A DNA stretch of 64,000 nucleotides from contig NZ_JHXV01000006.1 of NCBI RefSeq assembly GCF_000621625.1, positions 1-64,000 of the forward strand, written 5' to 3'. Position numbers and translations under genes: made by a program. The stretch comes from Crocinitomix catalasitica ATCC 23190. Its GTDB lineage: Bacteria; Bacteroidota; Bacteroidia; Flavobacteriales_D; Crocinitomicaceae. Position 1 is the first letter of the stretch. Every line of letters starts with the position of its first letter. The notes under the pieces were generated by a model, which was not told the DNA's origin, did not search any database, and was given only the letters and a program-made list of their open reading frames with translations. Positions 44,917-54,363 of the stretch are shown piece by piece.

Positions 44917-45431
44917 TTTTTAGTTGGCTTGTAAAAAATATATTGAAATAAGATAATTAGTAATAACGAAAATATCGAACTGAATATTGTTTTCAAAAGA
45001 ATGAAGAAAAATTGGTCAAACTTCAAAATCTCGATCGTAAAGAACCAGATATGATGCATGGCAATTAAAATACTTGCATAGGAAAGGAACCAAAGTTTTC
45101 CCATGTCATGTATACTTGGTAAAAGTGTTGTATCATAACTATCGCGTGGTTCAATTAATTTTAAAACAGTAGGACGCAGATAGCCAATAATTAATGCCGC
45201 CGAAGTGTGTAAACCAAAAGTATTACTCATCGCATCCACAGAAACACCCAATACCAAAGCGATTAACATGGTGACCAAGATGTTCAATTCAAAAGGCAAC
45301 ATCATAATCATTACTGGATAAATCATCGGATTTAAATAAGTATTGATTTCAATATTATTAATAACCAGTCCTTGAATGAGGACTACCAATATAAAATTGA
45401 TGCAATATATAATCCAAGTATTAGTTTTCAT
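44913..45431 (-). CDS. mreD: Rod-shape protein MreD
   Basis: A 172-residue hydrophobic protein with about five membrane helices, placed between mreC and mrdA. MreD sequences vary widely; the call rests on size, topology, LVLGVSVDAMSNTFGLHTSA and position. It overlaps mreC by eleven bases and mrdA by four. Confidence 0.88.
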   Translation of the reverse strand: MKTNTWIIYCINFILVVLIQGLVINNIEINTYLNPMIYPVMIMMLPFELNILVTMLIALVLGVSVDAMSNTFGLHTSAALIIGYLRPTVLKLIEPRDSYDTTLLPSIHDMGKLWFLSYASILIAMHHIWFFTIEILKFDQFFFILLKTIFSSIFSLLLIILFQYIFYKPTKK

Positions 45432-46260
45432 CTGCTGACAATATTCTATCTTCTATTTCAAGTTGTTCACCTTTCATTAAATTTCTGATAATGTAGACTT
45501 GATAAATTGCATTATAGTTAACGCCTAATTCAACATTTAAGGACATTGATTGTTCTCCATCTACCGCAGTTTGCTCAGCGATTGTTCCAACAAAAATACC
45601 TTCAGGAAATTGCGTTGCGCCACCTCGTGTAATTACTGTATCCCCAACATTAAAAATTGCATCTCTTTTTACATTTTTTATTTGTGCATAATCACTGTTT
45701 ATGCCGTCCCAATAAAGCAACCAAAATTCGTTATTTGTTTTAAGTTTTACATTGAGCTGGCTATGGTTTGACAAAGCAGTCATAACTATAGAATAATGGT
45801 CAGAAACATCAACAACAATTCCAACAGCCCCAATTGGCGAAATAACACCCATTCCCGTTTCAATTCCTTGAATAGCACCTTTGTTTAATGTCAAATAATT
45901 ATTCTGCTTATTACTTGATGAGTTGATAACTTTGGCAGGGATGTATTCGTATTGCTTGCGATACAATGTGTCCTCAATCGAATAAAGTCGATCTTGTAAT
46001 TGGTAGAAACTTTCAGGTAAATTTGCTCTCAATCGCGCATTTTCGGCTTGTAATTGCTCGTTGGCATCAATCAAGTTAAAATGCTGCGTAATATTATGTC
46101 TTTTCTCAATAAACCAGCCAACTGTGCTAGATGAGGTATTGACCATCTTTGATTTATGGTAGTTTTTACTATTGAAGAAGAAAGTTAAAACGATGACCTG
46201 TAAGATTAGAAAGATTAAAAAATCTCTAAACCGTTTTAAAAATTCAAATAAATTTCGCAT
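45421..46260 (-). CDS. mreC: Rod-shape protein MreC
   Basis: A 279-residue bitopic protein with one N-terminal membrane helix, a coiled-coil region (NEQLQAENARLRANL near residues 63-78) and a beta-rich periplasmic domain (NKGAIQGIETGMGVISPIGAVG; GDTVITRGGATQFPEGIFVG). MreC links MreB filaments to the wall synthases. It lies between mreB and mreD. Confidence 0.95.
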   Translation of the reverse strand: MRNLFEFLKRFRDFLIFLILQVIVLTFFFNSKNYHKSKMVNTSSSTVGWFIEKRHNITQHFNLIDANEQLQAENARLRANLPESFYQLQDRLYSIEDTLYRKQYEYIPAKVINSSSNKQNNYLTLNKGAIQGIETGMGVISPIGAVGIVVDVSDHYSIVMTALSNHSQLNVKLKTNNEFWLLYWDGINSDYAQIKNVKRDAIFNVGDTVITRGGATQFPEGIFVGTIAEQTAVDGEQSMSLNVELGVNYNAIYQVYIIRNLMKGEQLEIEDRILSADEN

Positions 46261-46312
46261 TTCTCTTTCTCCAAATAAGGGTCATTACCTTTTGATATAA
46301 TTCAACAGTTGA

Positions 46313-47338
46313 TTATCTCATTAAGAACTGGAATCGACCGATATTTTTAAGGGCGATACTTGTTCCTCTCGCAACTGCTCTCAACGGATCTTCTGCAATG
46401 TGAATAGGTAATTTAGTTTTCTCAGAAATTCTAGAATCTAATCCTCTCAACATTGATCCTCCACCTGCTAAATAAATACCTGTTTTATAAATATCAGCAG
46501 ATAATTCTGGCGGTGTCATTTCTAACGCATTAAGAATTGCCTCTTCAATTTTTGAGATACTTTTATCAAGTGCATGTGCCACTTCAGAATAAGTAATAGA
46601 GATTTCTTTAGGAATACCTGTCATTAAATCTCGTCCACGAACCGCGAATGGTGGTGGAGCTTTATCGCCTAGATCAGTTAAGGCAGAACCAACTTCAATT
46701 TTAATTTGCTCAGCTGTACGCTCACCAACTAAAATATTGTGTTGTCTACGCATGTATTCTTCAATGTCTTTAGTAAAGTCGTCACCGGCAACACGAATTG
46801 ATTTATCACAAACAATACCGCCTAATGCAATGACTGCAATTTCAGATGTACCACCGCCTATATCAATAATCATATTACCCATTGGCTCTTCAACATCAAT
46901 TCCAATTCCAATAGCAGCAGCCATAGGTTCGTGAATCAAAAACACTTCTTTTGCACCGGCGTGCTCAGCACTATCTCTTACGGCTCTTTTTTCAACCTCC
47001 GTAATACCAGAAGGTATACAAACAACCATTCTTAATGAAGGACTGATTAATCTGTTTCCTGTATGGATCATTTTAATCATGCCTCGAATCATTTGTTCGG
47101 CAGATTCAAAATCAGCAATAACACCATCCTTTAACGGGCGAATAGTTTCGATTAATTTATGCGTTTTACCGTGCATTTGTTGTGCTGTTTTTCCAATAGC
47201 TACAAACGCCCCAGTTTGTATATCCCTTGCAACAATCGAGGGTTCATCTACTACTACCTTATCATTCATGATAATTAGTGTATTTGCAGTACCCAAGTCA
47301 ATTGCAATTTCACGTGTTAAAAAATCAAATAGCCCCAT
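46313..47338 (-). CDS. mreB: Rod-shape determining actin MreB
   Basis: Actin-like ATPase that guides lateral wall growth. 341 residues with the phosphate-1 motif IDLGTANTLI, phosphate-2 DIGGGTSEIAV and adenosine motif LAGGGSMLRGL. It is the first gene of the mreBCD-mrdA-rodA cluster, separated from purH by about 100 bp. The cell is therefore probably rod-shaped. Confidence 0.97.
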   Translation of the reverse strand: MGLFDFLTREIAIDLGTANTLIIMNDKVVVDEPSIVARDIQTGAFVAIGKTAQQMHGKTHKLIETIRPLKDGVIADFESAEQMIRGMIKMIHTGNRLISPSLRMVVCIPSGITEVEKRAVRDSAEHAGAKEVFLIHEPMAAAIGIGIDVEEPMGNMIIDIGGGTSEIAVIALGGIVCDKSIRVAGDDFTKDIEEYMRRQHNILVGERTAEQIKIEVGSALTDLGDKAPPPFAVRGRDLMTGIPKEISITYSEVAHALDKSISKIEEAILNALEMTPPELSADIYKTGIYLAGGGSMLRGLDSRISEKTKLPIHIAEDPLRAVARGTSIALKNIGRFQFLMR

Positions 47339-47436
47339 TCGATGTTATTATTTCCGATTTAATTTATTTTAAGTCACTCTTATATACTGATAAGTAACAC
47401 ATAAGGTTACCTTATCTAAATTCTCTGTTTAATTTA

Positions 47437-48966
47437 CTAGTGTTTAAAATGTCTATTCCCAGTAAATACCATGCTCATTCCAACTTTATTACAATAATCA
47501 ATCGACAATTCATCTTTAATAGATCCGCCTGGTTGAACAACAGCAGTGATTCCTGCATTAAAAGCTATTTCAACACAATCTGGAAATGGGAAAAATGCAT
47601 CTGAAGCCATAACTGCTCCTTTTAAATCCATATTAAACGATTGCGCTTTATGAATCGCTTGATTTAACGCATCAACACGTGAAGTTTGTCCTGTTCCACT
47701 TGCTAAAAGTTGTCCATTTTTTGCTAAAACAATTGTATTCGATTTTGTATGCTTTACCAATTTATTGGCAAATTCTAAATCCGTTAATTCTTGCGCTGTA
47801 GGTGCAGTCGTTGTACGTGTCTCAAAATTTACTTTTAGATCCGTAATTGTATCTTTATCTTGTTCAAGTACCCCGTTTAAGATTGTACGAAATTGTTTTT
47901 TAGGTAACTCCACATCTTTTTGAACGAGTATTACTCTATTCTTCTTTTCTTTCAAAATTGGCAATGCATCTTCATCATATTTCGGTGCAATTACAACTTC
48001 ACAAAACAAAGTATTAATTTCTTCGGCAGTTGCCTTGTCAATTGTTGTATTGGAAATTAATATTCCTCCAAAAGCTGAAACTGGATCACCTGCTAAAGCA
48101 TCAAGATAAGCCGCTTTGATTGTTGAACGTGTTGCCAAACCACAAGCGTTATTGTGTTTTAATATAGCAAAAGTTGGATCACTGTTTTTGAAATCAGCCA
48201 TCAATTGAACTGCCGCATCAACATCTAATAAATTATTATAAGAAAGTTCTTTCCCGTGTAATTTATCAAAAATGGCATCTAATTCACCATAAAACACACC
48301 TTTTTGATGTGGATTTTCTCCATATCTTAAAACTTGCGATTGCCCAATACTCTGTTTAAACACATCTTTCTCTCCTTGATTGAAGTAATTAAAAATATGT
48401 GTGTCGTAATGCGAAGAAACTTCAAATGCCGAACGGGCAAATGCTTTTCTCTCCGCTAATGTCGTACTTCCATCTCCTTTTGTGATGATTTGCTCGAAAG
48501 TTTCATATTCACTTTGAGAAGGAATGATTACTACATCATTATAATTTTTTGCAGCAGCTCTAATTAATGAGATACCACCAATATCAATTTTTTCAATAAT
48601 ATCCGCCTGACTTGCGCCTGAAGCTACAGTCGCTTCAAAAGGATAAAGATCTACGATTACTAAATCTAAATCTGGAATTTCAAACTCTGCTGTTTGCTCT
48701 TGGTCTTGCGCATTATCTCTTCTAGAAAGGATTCCTCCAAATACTTTTGGATGTAAGGTCTTTACTCGACCACCTAAAATTGAAGGATATGAAGTTAAAT
48801 CTTCAACACGCTCAACTTTAATTCCAAGTTCTTCGATAAATTTCTGAGTTCCTCCAGTCGAATAAATAGTTACACCTAATTCGTCTAGTCTTTTTACGAT
48901 TGTATCTAATCCACTTTTGTCAAATACTGAAATTAGCGCATTCTTGATACTTTTTTGGTCTGCCAT
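47437..48966 (-). CDS. purH: Bifunctional purine biosynthesis protein PurH
   Basis: Performs the last two steps to IMP. The N-terminal IMP cyclohydrolase (MGS-like) domain has NALISVFDKSGL and STGGTQKFIEELG, and the C-terminal AICAR transformylase domain has KHNNACGLA and DAFFPFPDCVEIAFNAG. ATG 48966 gives MADQKSIKNAL, the usual start; an upstream in-frame ATG at 49020 would add 18 unlikely residues. Length 509 is normal. Confidence 0.96.
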   Translation of the reverse strand: MADQKSIKNALISVFDKSGLDTIVKRLDELGVTIYSTGGTQKFIEELGIKVERVEDLTSYPSILGGRVKTLHPKVFGGILSRRDNAQDQEQTAEFEIPDLDLVIVDLYPFEATVASGASQADIIEKIDIGGISLIRAAAKNYNDVVIIPSQSEYETFEQIITKGDGSTTLAERKAFARSAFEVSSHYDTHIFNYFNQGEKDVFKQSIGQSQVLRYGENPHQKGVFYGELDAIFDKLHGKELSYNNLLDVDAAVQLMADFKNSDPTFAILKHNNACGLATRSTIKAAYLDALAGDPVSAFGGILISNTTIDKATAEEINTLFCEVVIAPKYDEDALPILKEKKNRVILVQKDVELPKKQFRTILNGVLEQDKDTITDLKVNFETRTTTAPTAQELTDLEFANKLVKHTKSNTIVLAKNGQLLASGTGQTSRVDALNQAIHKAQSFNMDLKGAVMASDAFFPFPDCVEIAFNAGITAVVQPGGSIKDELSIDYCNKVGMSMVFTGNRHFKH

Positions 48967-49327
48967 CTTCTGTTTAAATACGGGTTTACTATAAGTCTTA
49001 CTAGGACTGTTCAATACCAAAAAAGTTAAATGAACAATAATTCAAAAAAGGAAATGGTGAAGTCAAGTCAAGCAAGAGTACAAATTTATGCTTTTATAAG
49101 GTATTAGCCATTGAATTATAAATAAAAAACAGCAATTTTTTAATAAATGTGGCATTTTGTTAATTATTCGTGTGAAATCTCATGATAATTGAAGGAATTA
49201 GAATTATTTTATGCCAGATTTTAAGTGTTACGTGTTGGATAAGTGATAGATTTTTTAAAGCGTAATATTTTTAATTTAACTTTACGATTTATAATAAATA
49301 CGTTCGAATAGGCGTCAATAGTTAGGC
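48967..49327. other. Divergent intergenic region purH / O-acyltransferase
   Basis: About 360 bp, very AT-rich, between divergent genes. It should hold two promoters, but I find only a near-match TAACTTTA (49277-49284) on the plus strand, and no purine-riboswitch-like structure. No gene is evident. Confidence 0.5.
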
Positions 49328-50743
49328 ATGTTATTTAATTCTTTCGATTTTATTCTCTTTTTACCTACGGTGTTAATTCTATATTTTCTAACACCGCATA
49401 AATTCAGATGGATTTTATTATTGGCTGCGAGCTATTTTTTCTATATGTCGTGGAAAGTAGAATACATTTTTTTGATCCTCTTTTCAACCTTGGTTGATTA
49501 TTTCATTGCATTAAAAATGGAGAGAATTAATCAAAAAAAGAAACGATTACCATGGTTGTTAATGAGTATCGCAACTAATTTGGGACTTTTATTCTTTTTT
49601 AAGTACTATTCGTTCGCAACAAATAATGCGAACGGCATGTTTCAATCTTTTGGAATTGATTTTAATTTTCCACACCTCGATTTTCTTTTACCTGTTGGTA
49701 TTTCATTCTATACTTTTCAAACTTTAAGTTATTCAATTGATGTTTACAATGGACGACAACAGGCGGAAAGACATTTGGGGTATTTTGCTTTATACGTCTC
49801 TTATTTTCCGCAGTTAGTGGCCGGTCCGATAGAGCGTTTTTCGCAGTTAACACCACAATTAAAAAAGAAACATACTTTAGAATATGATAATGTAGCCAAT
49901 GGCATGCGCTTAATTCTGTATGGTTTATTCATAAAAATGGTGATTGCTGATAATATTGGCACATTTGTCGATCAAATTTATGCCGACCCTACAATTCATT
50001 CTTCACTCGAAATTTTAACGGGAATGTTTATGTATTCATTCCAAATTTACAGTGATTTTTATGGTTATTCGTTGGTTGCAATTGGAGCAGCTTTGATTAT
50101 GGGTGTCCGTTTAATGGATAATTTCAAAACGCCTTATCTATCAATTAATATTGCGGAATTTTGGCAACGTTGGCATATCTCTTTGTCTACTTGGTTTAGA
50201 GATTATGTCTATTTTCCTTTGGGAGGAAATCGTGTTAAATGGGCCAGATGGATATTCAATATTTTTGTTGTTTTTATTGTAAGTGGGATATGGCATGGTG
50301 CAAATTGGACTTTCATAATTTGGGGTGCTCTATATGGTATTGTCTATTTAATAGAATCCATTTTGAATAAACAATTGAAATTATCGAATGATATTAAACC
50401 GTTTTCTGTTAGACACATTTTAATGGCAATTAAAACGTTTGTTTTGGTCACTTTTATTTGGGTGTTTTTTAGAAGCCAAAGTTTGGACGAAGCCTTGTTC
50501 ATCTTTGAGAATTTAGGTCGTAATTTTGATATGGAGAGCAATAATTTTATCATACCGAATACCGTTTGGATCTTCTTGTCGTTATTTTTATTGAGTGATA
50601 TTTTATTGTACAACAAGCGTTTTGATTCATGGGTTGGCCAGAAGAATGGCATCATTCGTTGGAGTATTTATTCTATTTTGATTTTTGCCATTATCGTTTT
50701 TTCTGGTGTTGAGAATCATCCATTTATTTATTTTCAATTTTAA
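49328..50743 (+). CDS. MBOAT family membrane-bound O-acyltransferase
   Basis: A 471-residue polytopic protein like AlgI/DltB, which moves acyl groups across the membrane onto polysaccharides. The MBOAT signature is seen as EFWQRWHISLSTWFRDYVYFPLGG and IFNIFVVFIVSGIWHGANWTFIIWG, with the conserved histidine in SGIWHG. The next gene begins 2 bases later and is a DltD/AlgX-like partner, so the two probably acetylate an unknown cell-surface polymer. Confidence 0.93.
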   Translation: MLFNSFDFILFLPTVLILYFLTPHKFRWILLLAASYFFYMSWKVEYIFLILFSTLVDYFIALKMERINQKKKRLPWLLMSIATNLGLLFFFKYYSFATNNANGMFQSFGIDFNFPHLDFLLPVGISFYTFQTLSYSIDVYNGRQQAERHLGYFALYVSYFPQLVAGPIERFSQLTPQLKKKHTLEYDNVANGMRLILYGLFIKMVIADNIGTFVDQIYADPTIHSSLEILTGMFMYSFQIYSDFYGYSLVAIGAALIMGVRLMDNFKTPYLSINIAEFWQRWHISLSTWFRDYVYFPLGGNRVKWARWIFNIFVVFIVSGIWHGANWTFIIWGALYGIVYLIESILNKQLKLSNDIKPFSVRHILMAIKTFVLVTFIWVFFRSQSLDEALFIFENLGRNFDMESNNFIIPNTVWIFLSLFLLSDILLYNKRFDSWVGQKNGIIRWSIYSILIFAIIVFSGVENHPFIYFQF

Positions 50744-50745
50744 AT

Positions 50746-51774
50746 ATGGAGAACGGGATATTAAAACGAATCGGATTTAAAGTATTATTACTTGCAATTT
50801 TGTTGGTAGGGATGAATTATATTTATCAATATTTCTTTTTCAAAGCTGATCTAACAAAATATTCTGATATCGCTGAGCAAGTCAATTCGTTGCCGCAGAA
50901 TGTTGATATAATATACCTCGGAGAATCATCTAACGTCACATATTTAGAAAAGGATAGGGACAAACGGGCAATTTCTGAATTTATCAATGAATATTTACCG
51001 GACTTAGATGTCGTTGACATTACTAAACCTGCTAGTCATAGCGGAATTTATTACGCGATTTTGAATCAAATTCCTGCTAAAAATGAGGCCAAAACAGTAA
51101 TTGTTACTTTAAATTTAAGGTCATTTAACGCGCAATGGATTTATTCGGATTTAGAAACCCCACTGCAGAGAGGCTTAGTATTGATGCGTAACAATTCACC
51201 TTTAGTCAATAGGTTAATGTTGTCTTTTAAGGATTATGATATCAAGTCGAAACAAGAAAGAGAAAGACAATTTAAAGGGCAATGGTTAGCGGATGAATTT
51301 AAAGTACCATTTCCATTTCCTCATAAAAACGTTAAGGACTGGGATTATTGGCAAGCGATGAATCCTATCAAAGATTCTTCAGGAAATATTGATCAATATC
51401 AAACGATCATTACCACGCAATTTATTAAGACTTATGGTTTTCAAATTGATACGTTAAACAATCCTCGAATTCAAGATTTTGATGCAATTGTTGCTTTAGC
51501 GAAACAAAGGAATTGGAATTTAGTATTTAATTTAATGGGCGAGAACACGGAGAAAGCTGAAAGATTAGTCGGTGAAGAATTGGTTTATTTTATGCGTGAA
51601 AACCGCGACTTATTGGTCAATTATTATGGTCGCAAAGGGGTAGTGGTAGTTGATAATTTAGAAACCGTTCCGGATAGTTTATATGTGGATAAGGATTTCC
51701 CTACCGAGCATTATGCTGAAAAGGGTCGAAAAGACATTGCTAAAAATGTCGCAAACGCGATAAAAAATGACTAG
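50746..51774 (+). CDS. SGNH-hydrolase-like partner of the MBOAT transferase
   Basis: A 342-residue protein with one N-terminal membrane helix (about residues 10-30). The extracytoplasmic part has IIYLGESSN (block I serine, residues about 57-65) and ends with KDFPTEHYAEKGRKDIA (D..H block), the outline of a DltD/AlgX/AlgJ-type SGNH fold. Such proteins receive the acyl group from the MBOAT partner. Sequence similarity is weak, so the call depends strongly on the gene pair. Confidence 0.7.
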   Translation: MENGILKRIGFKVLLLAILLVGMNYIYQYFFFKADLTKYSDIAEQVNSLPQNVDIIYLGESSNVTYLEKDRDKRAISEFINEYLPDLDVVDITKPASHSGIYYAILNQIPAKNEAKTVIVTLNLRSFNAQWIYSDLETPLQRGLVLMRNNSPLVNRLMLSFKDYDIKSKQERERQFKGQWLADEFKVPFPFPHKNVKDWDYWQAMNPIKDSSGNIDQYQTIITTQFIKTYGFQIDTLNNPRIQDFDAIVALAKQRNWNLVFNLMGENTEKAERLVGEELVYFMRENRDLLVNYYGRKGVVVVDNLETVPDSLYVDKDFPTEHYAEKGRKDIAKNVANAIKND

Positions 51775-51790
51775 AGAATTCATTTAGATT

Positions 51791-52372
51791 TTAATCTAAA
51801 TTCCCATTATGACCTAAGCCAATTTGTACACCGAAGTTTAATCTATACGGTTCTTTTAATTTTGTTCCGTCACCTCCTGAGAAAGCAAGTCCTTCATAAT
51901 TAGCATAAATTGATAAGCGACCAAACCTCAGTGCTGGACCAATTCTATAACCAACGCCATTTTTTTGAATGGTTAAATCATTATTGTATGCTTGGTCAAC
52001 TTTTAAAATATGATGAAAAGTTGGACCGCCTTCAATGGCTAATGGACCAGGCAATTCTATACCAAAAATCAAAGGAACTTCAATTCGATGGTAACTAATT
52101 TTAGATTTGTCAATATCGTTTAACTCGCCTTGTCTAAAAAGGTAAAGGGCTTCTGGGCGAAAGTAAACAATGTTTTTTTGGAAAAGTAAATAGGCTCCAG
52201 CTTCGTATCCTAAAACATTATCACCTCTCAATTCTCCTTCAATTTCATCTTGACTTATATAAATATTGCCAGTACCAATACCTGCTTTTATACCTATGCC
52301 AACTTGGGCAAAAGTGGGGTGCGCAAGTAATACTATTGCTGCTAAAATGATTTTGCTTGTTAAATTTTTCAT
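51791..52372 (-). CDS. Outer-membrane beta-barrel protein (porin family)
   Basis: ATG 52372 gives 193 residues with a clear signal peptide (ending PTFAQ). Alternating strands follow, with VGIGIKAGIG, YEAGAYLLFQKNIVYFRPEALY and RLNFGVQIGLGHN, as in OmpX/PorT-like barrels of Bacteroidota. The longer frame to 52468 would add an improbable N-terminus. The role is unknown. Confidence 0.8.
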   Translation of the reverse strand: MKNLTSKIILAAIVLLAHPTFAQVGIGIKAGIGTGNIYISQDEIEGELRGDNVLGYEAGAYLLFQKNIVYFRPEALYLFRQGELNDIDKSKISYHRIEVPLIFGIELPGPLAIEGGPTFHHILKVDQAYNNDLTIQKNGVGYRIGPALRFGRLSIYANYEGLAFSGGDGTKLKEPYRLNFGVQIGLGHNGNLD

Positions 52373-52532
52373 AATCGACTCTTTTAATATTGTGATTATA
52401 CCATTCACAAATTTAGTTCCATTAAGGGTGTGTATTCGTAAATAATTCGATAAGTAATTGTAAATCAATTGTTATTTAATTAATGACAACGGGTTAGTCG
52501 CTCGATGTTTAAGAAAGTGCTGTGATATTTCA

Positions 52533-52546
52533 CCCCATTGATGGGG
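52533..52546 (-). terminator. Short hairpin downstream of the gene at 52560
   Basis: CCCCA (52533-52537) pairs with TGGGG (52542-52546) around a 4-base loop. It lies just after the stop of the gene on the minus strand, but has no good T-run there, so its strength is doubtful. Confidence 0.35.
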
Positions 52547-52559
52547 ATAAATTCGTTAA

Positions 52560-53216
52560 CTAATTATGTGCAATCTTTTGAGTAATAGCTTGCCCATCTT
52601 CCTTACGAATTACGGCTATATATATACCCGGAGGAAAATCTCTAAATGAGATAGCTGTAATTGGCGTCAATTCATCCTGGAACATCAATTGACCACCATA
52701 ATTGTAAATTTCGATAAGACCCACAAAAGCGCTATTTAACACAAAGACAGTGAGGCTTTCATTTTGAAAATTAATTTTGACCTCAGGGCCAGCAGGTAAT
52801 TTACCTGTTTCAGTTACGGTATAAATAAAAGTAACCGTATCACTCATTTCTGGCAATTGTGGTGAGGTTACTAAGTATCTAACTTTCCCTGTACCTATTG
52901 ATTCGTTCACGGATAAGTTAATCGATATAAAAGCCTCTTCGTTAGGTGCTAGATTACCCAATAATCCGAATTCATTCAAATGATTAAAGCAGTATAAATT
53001 TGTGCATAAAGTTATGCTCCAATCTTTATTAAAATCATGATCAACTAAGGCATATTCAAGCTCAATATTCGATTTGGTTGTGTTTTTAAGATATATATAC
53101 TCGGTATTATAATAAGTTGAAGCGACTACGATATCAACTTTCTGGCCTGGAGAATAGGTGATTTCTTGGGACCAAGCTAAATTTCCTATGAAAAGTATGA
53201 TAAAAAGGAATTTCAT
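52560..53216 (-). CDS. Secreted protein with type IX secretion-like C-terminal domain
   Basis: A 218-residue protein with a signal peptide (about 1-16). The body is beta-rich (an immunoglobulin-like domain is likely). The last 65 residues have VKINFQNESLTVFVLNSAFVGLIEIYNYGGQLMF and FPPGIYIAVIRKEDGQAITQKI, shown by key words IEIYNYGG and PPGIYIAVI, which match the C-terminal sorting domain used by the T9SS. It is therefore probably exported across the outer membrane. The function is unknown. Confidence 0.7.
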   Translation of the reverse strand: MKFLFIILFIGNLAWSQEITYSPGQKVDIVVASTYYNTEYIYLKNTTKSNIELEYALVDHDFNKDWSITLCTNLYCFNHLNEFGLLGNLAPNEEAFISINLSVNESIGTGKVRYLVTSPQLPEMSDTVTFIYTVTETGKLPAGPEVKINFQNESLTVFVLNSAFVGLIEIYNYGGQLMFQDELTPITAISFRDFPPGIYIAVIRKEDGQAITQKIAHN

Positions 53217-53307
53217 ATTGATTTAGAACGTTTGAAGGATAAAATTATTACAACAATTTAGATAATAATCATAATCTAAATGAGTTAACGTGGTTAAAGA
53301 TTTTATA

Positions 53308-54063
53308 ATGAAAGTAAGTGTTTTTTTAATTGTATTATTTTCAATGACTACAATATTTGCGCAACGTTTGCAGGTTGGAATGAAGGTAGGCGCTGGACTC
53401 AGTTTTTTTCATAAAGGTGAATCGACATACGAGAACAAACTTTATGGAACGACACCTCAATTTGGAGAAACACTTTCATTGCCCGTGCTATTGCGGTTTA
53501 ATAAACTTTGGTCGTTGCGAACTGGAATAGGCTACCAGAGAAAAGTTTACAAATTTAAATTGAACAATTTTGATTTTCCTCAACTCAAATCCAACGGTGG
53601 GTTTTATATGGGATCTGATATTATTGCGTGGCAGATCCCAATAATTGGTAGATTAGAAATTCCAACAAATAAAAAATTTAAATGGTCGTATGAAGTAGGT
53701 GTTATTTTAACAAAAGGATTGCCGACTTCGCTAAGTTCTGGATCAGATTGGGAACCGCGATATAGCGGAGAGGATGTTTTATATTATAAATTTTCTCGTA
53801 ATTCGAACAATTTCGACCCTTATAAAACTTTCGAATTGATGTTGGGAATTAACTATACAATCTATAAAGATAAAATTAGGCGACATGAATTTTCTGCGTC
53901 ATTCGAATATGGCTTGAATGCGATTCCTTCTCAATCTTTTAAAGGGTATCTGGCAAATAATGATGAAATTAAATATTACGAAGCAGATATTCAACCGGAA
54001 TTATCTACTTTAAAAATAACCTATACTTTCTATCCCACTTGGTGGAGTTTTTGGAAGAAATAA
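53308..54063 (+). CDS. Outer-membrane beta-barrel protein
   Basis: ATG 53308 gives 251 residues with a signal peptide ending TIFAQ. Strand pattern with GMKVGAGLSF, WSLRTGIGYQRKVYKF and KWSYEVGVILTKG, ending with a final strand and aromatic residues. A PorT-like barrel, function unknown. A GTG 18 bases upstream is in frame but less likely. It is divergent from the T9SS-substrate gene. Confidence 0.75.
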   Translation: MKVSVFLIVLFSMTTIFAQRLQVGMKVGAGLSFFHKGESTYENKLYGTTPQFGETLSLPVLLRFNKLWSLRTGIGYQRKVYKFKLNNFDFPQLKSNGGFYMGSDIIAWQIPIIGRLEIPTNKKFKWSYEVGVILTKGLPTSLSSGSDWEPRYSGEDVLYYKFSRNSNNFDPYKTFELMLGINYTIYKDKIRRHEFSASFEYGLNAIPSQSFKGYLANNDEIKYYEADIQPELSTLKITYTFYPTWWSFWKK

Positions 54064-54115
54064 GGCGATTTTGATAATAATCCATATCTTAACTCAAAAT
54101 TATAAAATATAAATT

Positions 54116-54358
54116 ATGGGTTGGATAGCATCTTTAATTATTGGAGGAATAGCTGGTTGGTTAGCCGGACTGATTATGAAGTCTAAATCGGAAGGTGTAG
54201 TATGGAATATCTTACTTGGTATTGTAGGAGGTTTTGCTGGCGGATGGCTTTTCAGTTTAGTAGGACTTTCAGGATCATCAGGATGGATAGGATCTATCAT
54301 TACAGCAACAATCGGCGCTGTAATTCTAATTTATGTATTCAGAAAAATATCTAAATAA
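54116..54358 (+). CDS. GlsB/YeaQ/YmgE family membrane protein
   Basis: An 80-residue protein with three hydrophobic segments and glycine zippers (IIGGIAGWLAGLIMK, then ILLGIVGGFAGGWLFS). This is the transglycosylase-associated (YeaQ/GlsB) family, often linked to stress. The role is unclear. It lies 52 bp after the barrel gene and may share its transcript. Confidence 0.88.
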   Translation: MGWIASLIIGGIAGWLAGLIMKSKSEGVVWNILLGIVGGFAGGWLFSLVGLSGSSGWIGSIITATIGAVILIYVFRKISK

Positions 54359-54363
54359 AGCAA

